A stretch of DNA of 64,000 nucleotides from contig JASGKG010000001.1 in NCBI GenBank assembly GCA_047600805.1, positions 1,364,001 through 1,428,000 on the forward strand, written 5' to 3'. The DNA is from JADKHC01 sp047600805 (lineage in GTDB: Bacteria; Verrucomicrobiota; Verrucomicrobiia; Opitutales; Opitutaceae). Each line of letters opens with the position of its first letter. Positions within the stretch are counted from its first letter, which is position 1. Under the pieces are notes generated by a model. The model did not search any database. It saw nothing but the letters and a program-made list of their open reading frames with translations, and was not told where the DNA came from. The translations under genes were made by a program, and so were the position numbers. This document shows positions 42,295 through 49,653 of the stretch, in pieces.

Positions 42295-42684
42295 ATGAAT
42301 CTTCAGAGTAACCGTCTTCCCGTTTCACGCCGCTCTTACGTTCTCCTAAAGCTGCTCGCGTTCGCGATTTTGTTCACGCCAATGTTCAGGCCGGTTTTGT
42401 GCGCGGCTGATTCGATCAATGCCGGCACCGAGGTGCAGCCTGCGCTGCAAAAACCGATGCGTATCCGTTACCCGTCGGCCTTGCGAAAGAGCGGAGCCGA
42501 GGTGACACTGAAGTTTCTTGTCACCACCGATGGAAAAGTGGCCCAGATTTCGGTGGTTAAATTTTCAGACCCCGACATGATCACGCCGGTGTATGACGCT
42601 TACGAGAATGCGCGCTTCAAGCCAGGTCTCAAGAATGGCGTGCCCGTGGATACCTGGGTCACGGTCACAGAAAAAGCGAAGTAG
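42295..42684 (+). CDS. small TonB C-terminal-domain protein
   Basis: A 129-residue protein with a signal/anchor helix (SYVLLKLLAFAILFTPMFRPVLC) and a TonB-C-like domain (MRIRYPSALRKSGAEVTLKFLVTTDGKVAQISVVKFSDPDMITPVYDAYENARFKPGLKNGVPVDTWVTV). Verrucomicrobiota carry many such short proteins. Coupling to TonB-dependent receptors is assumed, not shown. An upstream in-frame ATG (42256) with AAAGGAG about 15 nt before it is a possible alternative start. It precedes the response-regulator gene by 67 bp. It carries the shared operator element upstream. Confidence 0.8.
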   Translation: MNLQSNRLPVSRRSYVLLKLLAFAILFTPMFRPVLCAADSINAGTEVQPALQKPMRIRYPSALRKSGAEVTLKFLVTTDGKVAQISVVKFSDPDMITPVYDAYENARFKPGLKNGVPVDTWVTVTEKAK

Positions 42685-42751
42685 CGACTTCGGGTTAGTT
42701 GGCGACATGGTAGTTTGCAGTCCACCTCTGACTCGGGTCTCTAACTAATTC

Positions 42752-43498
42752 ATGGATGTAAAACGCACAGAGGATCCTTCACAGGCCGCTCACCTCGGAC
42801 ACATCGGCCCGTCGCCGCATGTCCTCGTGGTGGAAGACGAGGAGAAAATGCGTGCATCCGTCGCGGAAGGCCTGAAACTTGAAGGCTGGGAGGTGAGCGA
42901 AGCGCCCGATGGCGATGGAGCCATGATGCTCCTCAATCGGGAAGCGTATGATTTGATCATTCTCGATTGGATGATGCCGGGCGCGAATGGAATCAGCATT
43001 TTGCAGCACGTGCGCGCTCGGGGAAACCATACGCCTGTGTTGATGCTCACAGTGCGCGATTCGGTCGCCGATCGGGTGACAGGGCTTGAGGCAGGCGCTG
43101 ATGATTACGTCACGAAGCCGTTTGCTTTTGCCGAGCTTGTAGCTAGGAGCAGGGCGCTTCTTAGGCGGCCGATCTTGAGCGTGGGCCATTTTCTCCGAGC
43201 GGGAAATTTGCAGCTGGATACGCGTGCGCGAATTGCCGTTCGAGCCGGACGTCAAATTCCACTCGCCCCGCGCGAGGTCGACATCCTGGAATATCTCCTG
43301 CGGTTTCAAGGGCAGGTCGTCACACGTGAAATGCTGGAACGCGACGTCTGGAAACAGACCCGGAGAATTACGCCTCTCAACAATGTGATCGACGTTCAAA
43401 TGATGCGACTGAGGAGGAAAGTGGACGACGATTTTCCGGATAAACTGATCCATACGATCCGAGGAGTGGGTTATTGCATTGAGAGAGGACCGCCGTGA
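42752..43498 (+). CDS. OmpR-family response regulator
   Basis: A 248-residue regulator with an N-terminal receiver (VLVVEDEEKMRASVAEGL; predicted phospho-Asp72 in LIILDWMMPG; Thr in LMLTVRDS; Lys in YVTKPFAFAEL) and a C-terminal winged helix (IPLAPREVDILEYLLRFQGQVVTREMLERDVWK...NNVIDVQMMRLRRKVDDDFPDKLIHTIRGVGYCIE). A ~20-residue N-terminal extension precedes the receiver. The stop overlaps the kinase GTG (GTGA), so the pair is translationally coupled. It is a candidate regulator of the neighbouring CTGAC-N6-GTCAG genes. Confidence 0.95.
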   Translation: MDVKRTEDPSQAAHLGHIGPSPHVLVVEDEEKMRASVAEGLKLEGWEVSEAPDGDGAMMLLNREAYDLIILDWMMPGANGISILQHVRARGNHTPVLMLTVRDSVADRVTGLEAGADDYVTKPFAFAELVARSRALLRRPILSVGHFLRAGNLQLDTRARIAVRAGRQIPLAPREVDILEYLLRFQGQVVTREMLERDVWKQTRRITPLNNVIDVQMMRLRRKVDDDFPDKLIHTIRGVGYCIERGPP

Positions 43499-44892
43499 TC
43501 AACTGGTGGCGTCAACGCACCCTTCGCACCCGGCTGGCGGCTTGGTATGCCATAGCTGGTTCGGTTCTGCTGGCTCTCTTCAGCGCCACTTTGTATTATT
43601 ACGTTCAGTATCGGATCGGTCTTCCGCTCGATCACGAATTACGGAACGACTTGGAAGTGGTGAGAAAAAGCCTAACCATCGAACCGGATGGACGGGTGCT
43701 ATGGAGCGGACGCGAATACCAAACCGGAGAACAATGGCCGCCGACAAATCCCTGGTTCGAATTGTGGGACGAACGCGGCAAATTGGTTCGGCGCTACTGG
43801 CCCTTTATCGATTCCCGGATGGAGAGACTGCCCGTCGCGCCCGCGCCCGGTCGAGAAACGATTTCGGTCTTCAGCGTCTCCCCGGAAGTTCGGTTGAGAG
43901 TACTTTCGATCCCACTTGATAAGGGAGGGCCTACCGGCAACTGGATGATCCGCGTGATGCGCATTCACGAACCGGCCATGAACGCGTTGCGATCACTGTT
44001 AATCATCATCGGAATCGCTTTACCGGTCGTGATCGTCCTGCTGGTTTTCGGCGGGTACGCGATCACGCGCCGATGGCTGAATCCGCTGGATCGCATGGTG
44101 GCGGAGGCAAACCAAGTTGGCCCCGCCGATCTAGGGCGACGACTTTCGATCAGCAATCCTCACGATGAGTTAGGCCGGCTCGCTCACGTCTTCAACCGAA
44201 CCCTCGGGCGTTTAGAAGATTCTTATGTCGCTTTGGACCGGTTCGTCGCAGATGCTTCGCACGAGCTCCTCACGCCTTTGACGACTTTGAGAAGTGTCGG
44301 CGAGGTGGGATTACGCAGCGCGCGAACAGAAGCAGAGTATCAGGAGATTATTGGCAGCATGCTCGAAGAGGCGCAGCGGCTTCAGCAACTTGTCGAGAAA
44401 CTGCTCCAACTCGCCAGAGCCTCAGGCAACCAAGCCGTGGCACTGGAAGAGGTGCGGATCGACCGCATCATCGCGGATTGTGTTTCCGAACTCGAGATCC
44501 TCGCTGAAGAAAAGGACCAAAAAATAGTACTCACGGCAGAACCGAGCTTGGGAAAAACCGACGCCGTGGTGCTTCGCCAAGCACTCCATAACGTGGTCGA
44601 GAATGCAGTTAAGTTCAGCCCCAAAGGGGCGGAAATTCGAATTTCGGTTAAGCCTCGGCTCGAGCAATTCGAGATCACCGTTTCCGACGAAGGAGAGGGC
44701 ATCGCTCCTGAATTCCGCGGACGCGTTATGGATCGCTTTTTCCGTGCAGATAGCGCTCGGGCCTCTGGAGGCTTCGGGCTGGGGCTTGCCTTAACCAAAG
44801 CTTATATGCAAGTGCTGGGCGGTCACCTGGAGTATGAGGCGGGCGATCCACGGGGAAGTCGTTTTCGTCTTCTTCTCCCGCGCAAGCTTTGA
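43495..44892 (+). CDS. sensor histidine kinase, partner of 42752 regulator
   Basis: A 465-residue kinase: helix 1 (WYAIAGSVLLALFSATLYYYV), a periplasmic sensor loop (~40-165), helix 2 (LIIIGIALPVVIVLLVFGGYAIT), HAMP (NPLDRMVAEANQVGPADLGRRL), HisKA with His256 (ADASHELLTPLTTL), and HATPase (NVVENAVKFSPKG; VSDEGEGIAPEF; RASGGFGLGLALTKAY). The H box has Leu where Arg is common (HELLTPL). The start codon is GTG at 43495, overlapping the regulator stop. The external signal is unknown. An osmolarity role is suggested by the neighbours only. Confidence 0.94.
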   Translation: MINWWRQRTLRTRLAAWYAIAGSVLLALFSATLYYYVQYRIGLPLDHELRNDLEVVRKSLTIEPDGRVLWSGREYQTGEQWPPTNPWFELWDERGKLVRRYWPFIDSRMERLPVAPAPGRETISVFSVSPEVRLRVLSIPLDKGGPTGNWMIRVMRIHEPAMNALRSLLIIIGIALPVVIVLLVFGGYAITRRWLNPLDRMVAEANQVGPADLGRRLSISNPHDELGRLAHVFNRTLGRLEDSYVALDRFVADASHELLTPLTTLRSVGEVGLRSARTEAEYQEIIGSMLEEAQRLQQLVEKLLQLARASGNQAVALEEVRIDRIIADCVSELEILAEEKDQKIVLTAEPSLGKTDAVVLRQALHNVVENAVKFSPKGAEIRISVKPRLEQFEITVSDEGEGIAPEFRGRVMDRFFRADSARASGGFGLGLALTKAYMQVLGGHLEYEAGDPRGSRFRLLLPRKL

Positions 44893-44966
44893 GCATCCAG
44901 GCATTGGCGGGAGTTAATCACAGCACGTTTAGAAGTTTAGCGCTAAAGCTGAAGCGCTCACCGAAT

Positions 44967-44982
44967 CTGACGGAAATGTCAG
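44967..44982 (+). promoter_or_regulatory. shared operator-like palindrome, copy 2 (mfpsA)
   Basis: CTGAC-GGAAAT-GTCAG, 87 nt before the ATG of the mannosylfructose-phosphate synthase gene. It is flanked on both sides by the direct repeat GCTGAAGCGCT (44949-44959 and 44983-44993), which may be a second protein-binding pair. Confidence 0.72.
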
Positions 44983-45069
44983 GCTGAAGCGCTTGTCCGG
45001 TCGAGGCCTAGTGATGACCTTTCTTGGGTCCTGAAAGCGCGCGTTCGTCATGCGCTTCCCAGCTGATTT

Positions 45070-46419
45070 ATGACGCTCAACAGCCTCCACTCCAATAGTC
45101 CGTTTCTGCCGCGCATTGCCATGGTCTCGACGCATGGGTATGTCGCGGCCGTTCCGCCCTTGGGAGCGGCAGACACCGGAGGGCAAGTTGTCTACGTCTT
45201 GGAACTCTCTAAGAAATTGGCACAGCTCGGTTACGAGGTGGACATTTGGACCAGGCGGTTTGAACGGCAGGCCGAGCTCGAATCCGTCAATGACCGGGTT
45301 CGCATCATTCGCGTGCCGTGTGGTGGCTCCGAATTCATACCCAAGGAATATCTTTGCGATCATCTGCCAGAGTGGGGTGAAAATGCGCTTCGGTATATCG
45401 CGAAAAAAGGGCTGAAGTATTCCTTCATAAACAGCCACTATTGGGACGCGGGGTTTATTTCCCAACATCTCGCCGACTCATTGGGTATTCCGCACATCCA
45501 CACGCCTCATTCGCTGGGTATATGGAAGCAGCGGCAGATGGAACAAGACTATCCGCATGACAGAGCCAAATTTGAAAAACAGTACAATTTTTCCCGGCGG
45601 ATCGCGGAAGAAACGAAGCTTTACAACGATTGTTCGCTCTTGGTCGCGACGACACCGCCTCAATTGGATCTCTTGGTCACGGAATACGGTGTAGATTCTG
45701 AAAAGACGAAGATGATACCGCCTGGTTATGACGATAACCGGTTTTTCCCGGTCGGCGATGGAACGCGCGACGCCACCCGAAAGCGTCTGGGATTTTCAGG
45801 AAAAGTCGTGCTGGCGCTTGGCCGTCTCGCACGCAACAAAGGCTACGACCTTCTCATTTCCGCCTTCTGTTTGGTCGCCCAGCGTGATCCGGAGGCCAAA
45901 CTTTATCTAGCGGTCGGCGGGACAGAAATGAACAGCCGCGAGGAGCGTCTATTGAAGGAGCTTCATGATATTGCAGAGCAAAGCGGCTATGCCGATCGGA
46001 TTCGGTTCGGCTCATTCATTCCAGACCAAGAATTGCCGGACTACTATCGAGCTGCGGATATGTTCGTACTCTGCAGTCGCTATGAACCGTTTGGAATGAC
46101 GGCGATCGAAGCGATGGCGTGCGGCACGCCGACGGTCGTGACCGTCCACGGCGGGCTATATCGTGCGCTGACCTTCGGCCGCCACGCGATTTTTGCAGAT
46201 CCCTTCGACCGGGAAGACCTCGGGATCACGATGTCGAAGATTTTTCGGCACCCGCGGCTGCGCAGTCGGCTGAGTAGAATGGGCGCCCATAAAGCGCGCA
46301 GCCTGTTTACTTGGACTGGCATCGCTCAGCAACTTGTTGCGGCTGTGGAGCACCGGCCGGCGGCTGTCCTCGCCCTCGACGACAAGGAATGGGACGAGCC
46401 GTGGAATGACGGCGAGTGA
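45070..46419 (+). CDS. mfpsA: mannosylfructose-phosphate synthase (GT4)
   Basis: A 449-residue GT4 glycosyltransferase. It matches, from memory, the Agrobacterium enzyme over its whole length, more closely than plant-type sucrose-phosphate synthase: MVSTHGYVAAVPPLGAADTGGQVVYVLEL, FIPKEYLCDHL, YSFINSHYWDAG, IPHIHTPHSLGIWK, MIPPGYDDNRFFPV, VVLALGRLARNKGYDLLI, SRYEPFGMTAIEAMACGTPTVVT, and the tail LDDKEWDEPWNDGE. The family joins mannose from GDP-mannose to fructose 6-phosphate, or glucose from UDP-glucose for sucrose. Donor choice needs testing. The product is a compatible solute. A sodium:solute symporter gene follows after 26 bp. The phosphatase half of the pathway is the fusion protein at 38844. 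Confidence 0.85.
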   Translation: MTLNSLHSNSPFLPRIAMVSTHGYVAAVPPLGAADTGGQVVYVLELSKKLAQLGYEVDIWTRRFERQAELESVNDRVRIIRVPCGGSEFIPKEYLCDHLPEWGENALRYIAKKGLKYSFINSHYWDAGFISQHLADSLGIPHIHTPHSLGIWKQRQMEQDYPHDRAKFEKQYNFSRRIAEETKLYNDCSLLVATTPPQLDLLVTEYGVDSEKTKMIPPGYDDNRFFPVGDGTRDATRKRLGFSGKVVLALGRLARNKGYDLLISAFCLVAQRDPEAKLYLAVGGTEMNSREERLLKELHDIAEQSGYADRIRFGSFIPDQELPDYYRAADMFVLCSRYEPFGMTAIEAMACGTPTVVTVHGGLYRALTFGRHAIFADPFDREDLGITMSKIFRHPRLRSRLSRMGAHKARSLFTWTGIAQQLVAAVEHRPAAVLALDDKEWDEPWNDGE

Positions 46420-46445
46420 GTTGGTCGAAGTCTACGAAACCGTAA

Positions 46446-48188
46446 ATGCAGACGCTCGATTACGCAGTTGTCCTTGTTTACTTGGTGGTCCTGGCGGCGA
46501 TCGGGCTCGTTCTCGCCCGGAAAGCGGGCCAGAGCACAGAACACTATTTCCTCGGTGGAAAAACAATGCCGTGGTGGGCGCTGGGTGCCTCAGGGATGGC
46601 CAGCAACTTGGACGTCGCCGGCACGACAACGATCGTGGCACTTATATACGTCTACGGGCTGCATGGATTCTTTATAGAATTTCGCGGAGGCGTTGTTTTG
46701 CCGATAGCTGTTTTCACGGCATTCATGGGGAAATGGCATCGCCGCAGCGCAGTCATGACCACCGCAGAATGGATGCTGCTTCGTTTCGGAACTGGAGCCC
46801 AAGGAAAGGCTGCGCGGTTTACCGCAGCGATTACGTATTTGATCATTACTGTTGCGATGACGGTTTTCTTTTTTACCGCGGGCGGAAAGTTTCTGGCGGA
46901 TTTGCTGCCGTTTTCAGAGCTGCAGTGTACGCTTGGGATGGCGCTGGTGGCCTTTGGCTACACGCTGATCGGCGGCCTCTACGGAGTGGTTTGGACTGAC
47001 GTGTTTCAGGCGGGCATCATAGGGGCCGCCGCTGTCTACGTCGCAGTCGTGGCCGCCCGACTTATCTCGCCCCAACTTTTAGCGGCATGGCCGGGAGCAA
47101 GTCTCAATGAATTTTTACCCCGTTGGAATTCGCCCGAGCTCGGTTCGTATCATAACTTTGGCCCTTTCCTCTGTGTGTGGGCGGCCAAAGGCGTTCTGGA
47201 GGGTTTGGGCGGGAGCCCTGGATCGGCCTATATGGCTCAACGTTTTTACGCCACTCGCACTGAGGCCGAGTGCCAGAAAATAGGAATGCTGTGGACGGTA
47301 TTATTCGCCTTTCGGTGGCCCATGGTCGTCGGATTTTGCGTGATGGCAGTGAGCCTTGGCATTTCCGCCTCGTCACCGGAATCGGCGGAGCGAGTGTTGA
47401 CCGATGTCTTGCGCTCGGAGTTTTTCCCGACAGGAACGCGCGGTTTAATGGTGTCGGCGTTGCTGGCAGCGGCAATGTCCACCTTCGACAGTACGATCAA
47501 CGCAGGCGCCTCCTATTTAGTCAGGGATATCTACGAGCCCATTCGGAGAAGAGCGGGAGAACGTGAATTGGTTTGGGTCGGATATCTCTCATCAGCAGCA
47601 ATCGTTGGACTAGGGCTCGCGATCGCTCTGGTTGCTAACGCGTCCATCCTCCACATTTGGGTAAATATTGTGATGCTGTTGTTTCCCGCGTTCTTGGTCC
47701 CGTTCGCACTGCGTTGGTACTGGTCGCGCTTTAACGGAGCTGGATTTACCGGTGGCGTCTTGTTTGGCTTTATCGCAGCAGCAATGATGTACCTGCAGCC
47801 GCTCCCAGGCTGGAACGAAGTGCAAGTTTTCCTGATAGTGTCCGGCTGCTCTTTATTTGCCTCGGTGGTTTTGACTTTGTCGAGCGAGCCGGTTCCCGAC
47901 TCCTTCCTCGAAGACTTCTACAAGAGGGTGCGTCCCCTTGGAGCGTGGCCGCTTGAGTGGCGCAAAAAACACGAGGACGAACATCGCTGTGATTTAGTTC
48001 GGCTTTTTGTTACCGTGCTTTGGCAGGTCCTTACGTTTTTAATCCCGATGGGCATGGTCTTGGGGCTGTGGAAGTCAGTGGCAGTAGCCGGTCTCTTCTG
48101 GTTAGCGCTGTTCTCAGCCTTAATCCGCGATATGAATTGGACGACGAGCAGACTAAACCTTGAGAGCCGAAGGGAGACATCGCTGTGA
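46446..48188 (+). CDS. sodium:solute symporter (SSS family)
   Basis: A 580-residue transporter with about 14 membrane helices and the SSS pattern: VLVYLVVLAAIGLVLARKAGQSTEHYFLGGKTMPWWALGASGMASNLD, ITYLIITVAMTVFFFTAGGKFLADLLP, GGLYGVVWTDVFQAGI, STFDSTINAGASYLVRDIYEP. The family imports sugars, amino acids or osmolytes with Na+. It sits 26 bp behind mfpsA, probably one operon, so import of a sugar or a compatible solute is likely. Substrate is not predictable. Confidence 0.92.
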   Translation: MQTLDYAVVLVYLVVLAAIGLVLARKAGQSTEHYFLGGKTMPWWALGASGMASNLDVAGTTTIVALIYVYGLHGFFIEFRGGVVLPIAVFTAFMGKWHRRSAVMTTAEWMLLRFGTGAQGKAARFTAAITYLIITVAMTVFFFTAGGKFLADLLPFSELQCTLGMALVAFGYTLIGGLYGVVWTDVFQAGIIGAAAVYVAVVAARLISPQLLAAWPGASLNEFLPRWNSPELGSYHNFGPFLCVWAAKGVLEGLGGSPGSAYMAQRFYATRTEAECQKIGMLWTVLFAFRWPMVVGFCVMAVSLGISASSPESAERVLTDVLRSEFFPTGTRGLMVSALLAAAMSTFDSTINAGASYLVRDIYEPIRRRAGERELVWVGYLSSAAIVGLGLAIALVANASILHIWVNIVMLLFPAFLVPFALRWYWSRFNGAGFTGGVLFGFIAAAMMYLQPLPGWNEVQVFLIVSGCSLFASVVLTLSSEPVPDSFLEDFYKRVRPLGAWPLEWRKKHEDEHRCDLVRLFVTVLWQVLTFLIPMGMVLGLWKSVAVAGLFWLALFSALIRDMNWTTSRLNLESRRETSL

Positions 48189-48288
48189 GCGCCCGGAAAC
48201 CGATAGGGGAAACGTTCCAGGCGCGGACCGCGGCTTCGTTTCTGCGCACAGATCCCCGGGCAGACTTCACGCTTGGAACACAAAGGCC

Positions 48289-48738
48289 ATGTTAACCACG
48301 CGCACAGCTAGTTTTCGCGATATCCCGGCTTTGGTGGGAATGATGCGCGACTTCTATGCAGAGTCGAACTGTTTGCTTGATACAAATCGCGCGGAAAATG
48401 CCTTTACCACATTGCTGTCCAACCGGGACACAGGAAGGGTGATCATCGCCTCCGACGGCGCTGCGGCCGGATACGTCGTGCTTACGCTCCGCTACAACAT
48501 TGAAACGGGAGTTTTCGACGGGTATGTCGACGATCTTTACGTCGTGCCGAAACTTCGTAGACGGAGAATCGCCTCGGAACTTCTTGCTCATCTCTTCCGG
48601 GAAGCGGTTCAACAGCGACTCTCAGCGGTGCACGTCGAGGCTGATCTCAAGAACATTGCTGCAATTGCTTTGTACGAACGGCATGGAATGGAAAACGCCC
48701 ATCTCGGTGTGCTCACCCGGCAACTGGGGAAGGCGTGA
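48289..48738 (+). CDS. GNAT-family acetyltransferase
   Basis: A 149-residue protein with the GNAT core: TRTASFRDIPALVGMMRDFY, GYVVLTLRYNIETGVFDGYVDDLYVVPKLRRRRIASELLAHLFREA (motif A, R-R-x-R-I-A), and NIAAIALYERHGMENAHLG. It transfers acetyl groups from acetyl-CoA to an unknown amine. The ATG at 48289 is the family-consistent start. The gene lies 100 bp after the symporter. It could be the last gene of that transcript. Confidence 0.9.
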   Translation: MLTTRTASFRDIPALVGMMRDFYAESNCLLDTNRAENAFTTLLSNRDTGRVIIASDGAAAGYVVLTLRYNIETGVFDGYVDDLYVVPKLRRRRIASELLAHLFREAVQQRLSAVHVEADLKNIAAIALYERHGMENAHLGVLTRQLGKA

Positions 48739-48807
48739 TTGGATCTCGAGAGGGGGCCACGGTCACAGCAACGGATCTGCGCTGTGCGTAAAACAACACG
48801 TTAGGAC

Positions 48808-49413
48808 CTACGTTTTGCTGGGTACATCTTCGCGCAAGGGAATCGGGGCCTCACGATTGGCTCGGAGGCGGTGTTCAAGAGCCACCGGCGCCGCGCTATG
48901 GCGTCTCCGGAGTGTTTTCTGAAAAAAGAGGTTGTTAGGCACTTGCAGAACCGAACCATCATCACACCCCAAGGTAGTATAGATGAAGTTTAGATCCTGT
49001 ACGCGGCCCTTAATCGGTTCGCCAGGGAACTCAACGTCATCGCCAATCGAGAACGGACGAAAAACGAGGATAATCAGCGTGCACAAGGTGTTGCTCAAGA
49101 CACTCCACATCGCGACGAATCCGATCGCGACCATCGCGAGAATGGTCGAGAGGATTCCCCATATTCCGCCAATATTCAGGCCAAATGCTCCGAGGATAAA
49201 CACGATCGATGCAGCCGCAATAATCCATCCCAGCACGCGACGAATGGGCGCAACATCTTGGTCCGTAAATCGCGTCTTCGCGGCAAAGAAGGAAAGCGCT
49301 TTGCCAATCAGATAGCGCAAAATCACAGCTCCCACGATGATCAAAAACACAGCCGGGAGGGCAGCGACAAAGGTTTTGAAGATGTTCGAGAGATCAGGGA
49401 TTGGTAAATTCAT
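48808..49413 (-). CDS. small MscS-type mechanosensitive channel
   Basis: A 201-residue protein with a short N-terminus, three helices (FVAALPAVFLIIVGAVILRYLIG; VLGWIIAAASIVFILGAF; GILSTILAMVAIGFVAMWSVLSN) and the MscS beta domain (RPFSIGDDVEFPGEPIKGRVQDLNFIYTTLGCDDGSVLQVPNNLFFQKTLRR). The MscS alpha/beta C-terminal vestibule is absent, making it much shorter than E. coli MscS (286). MscS channels release solutes on hypo-osmotic shock. It carries the shared operator element upstream on its own strand. Confidence 0.9.
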   Translation of the reverse strand: MNLPIPDLSNIFKTFVAALPAVFLIIVGAVILRYLIGKALSFFAAKTRFTDQDVAPIRRVLGWIIAAASIVFILGAFGLNIGGIWGILSTILAMVAIGFVAMWSVLSNTLCTLIILVFRPFSIGDDVEFPGEPIKGRVQDLNFIYTTLGCDDGSVLQVPNNLFFQKTLRRRHSAAPVALEHRLRANREAPIPLREDVPSKT

Positions 49414-49653
49414 GCTAACGTTATTTTGGTCACGAGGTCAGCGTTGGTCTATGGGGAGACCTTCGGTAGCGCCTGACATTTCGGTCACAACGGAGTGAGT
49501 TTCACTTCCTCCGACATCCGTGACGTTTTAGGAGACTATGGTGGGTAACGCGATTAGACATAATATTTATTGTGCGTCGTAACGACCTCGTTATATACGG
49601 TTCGCGCGGTTGTGACGTGATGTTTGGAAGCAAATCCCGCACGTGCCAACCGA
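49414..49653. other. intergenic between MscS and ADOP genes
   Basis: 240 bp holding the promoter of the MscS gene, including the operator-like element at 49473-49488, and the 3' end of the minus-strand ADOP gene. No terminator with a T run was found. Confidence 0.5.
49473..49488 (-). promoter_or_regulatory. shared operator-like palindrome, copy 3 (mscS-type gene)
   Basis: Read on the minus strand as GTGAC-CGAAAT-GTCAG, 59 nt before the ATG at 49413. The first arm has one mismatch. The CGAAAT spacer is the same as in copy 1. Confidence 0.68.
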
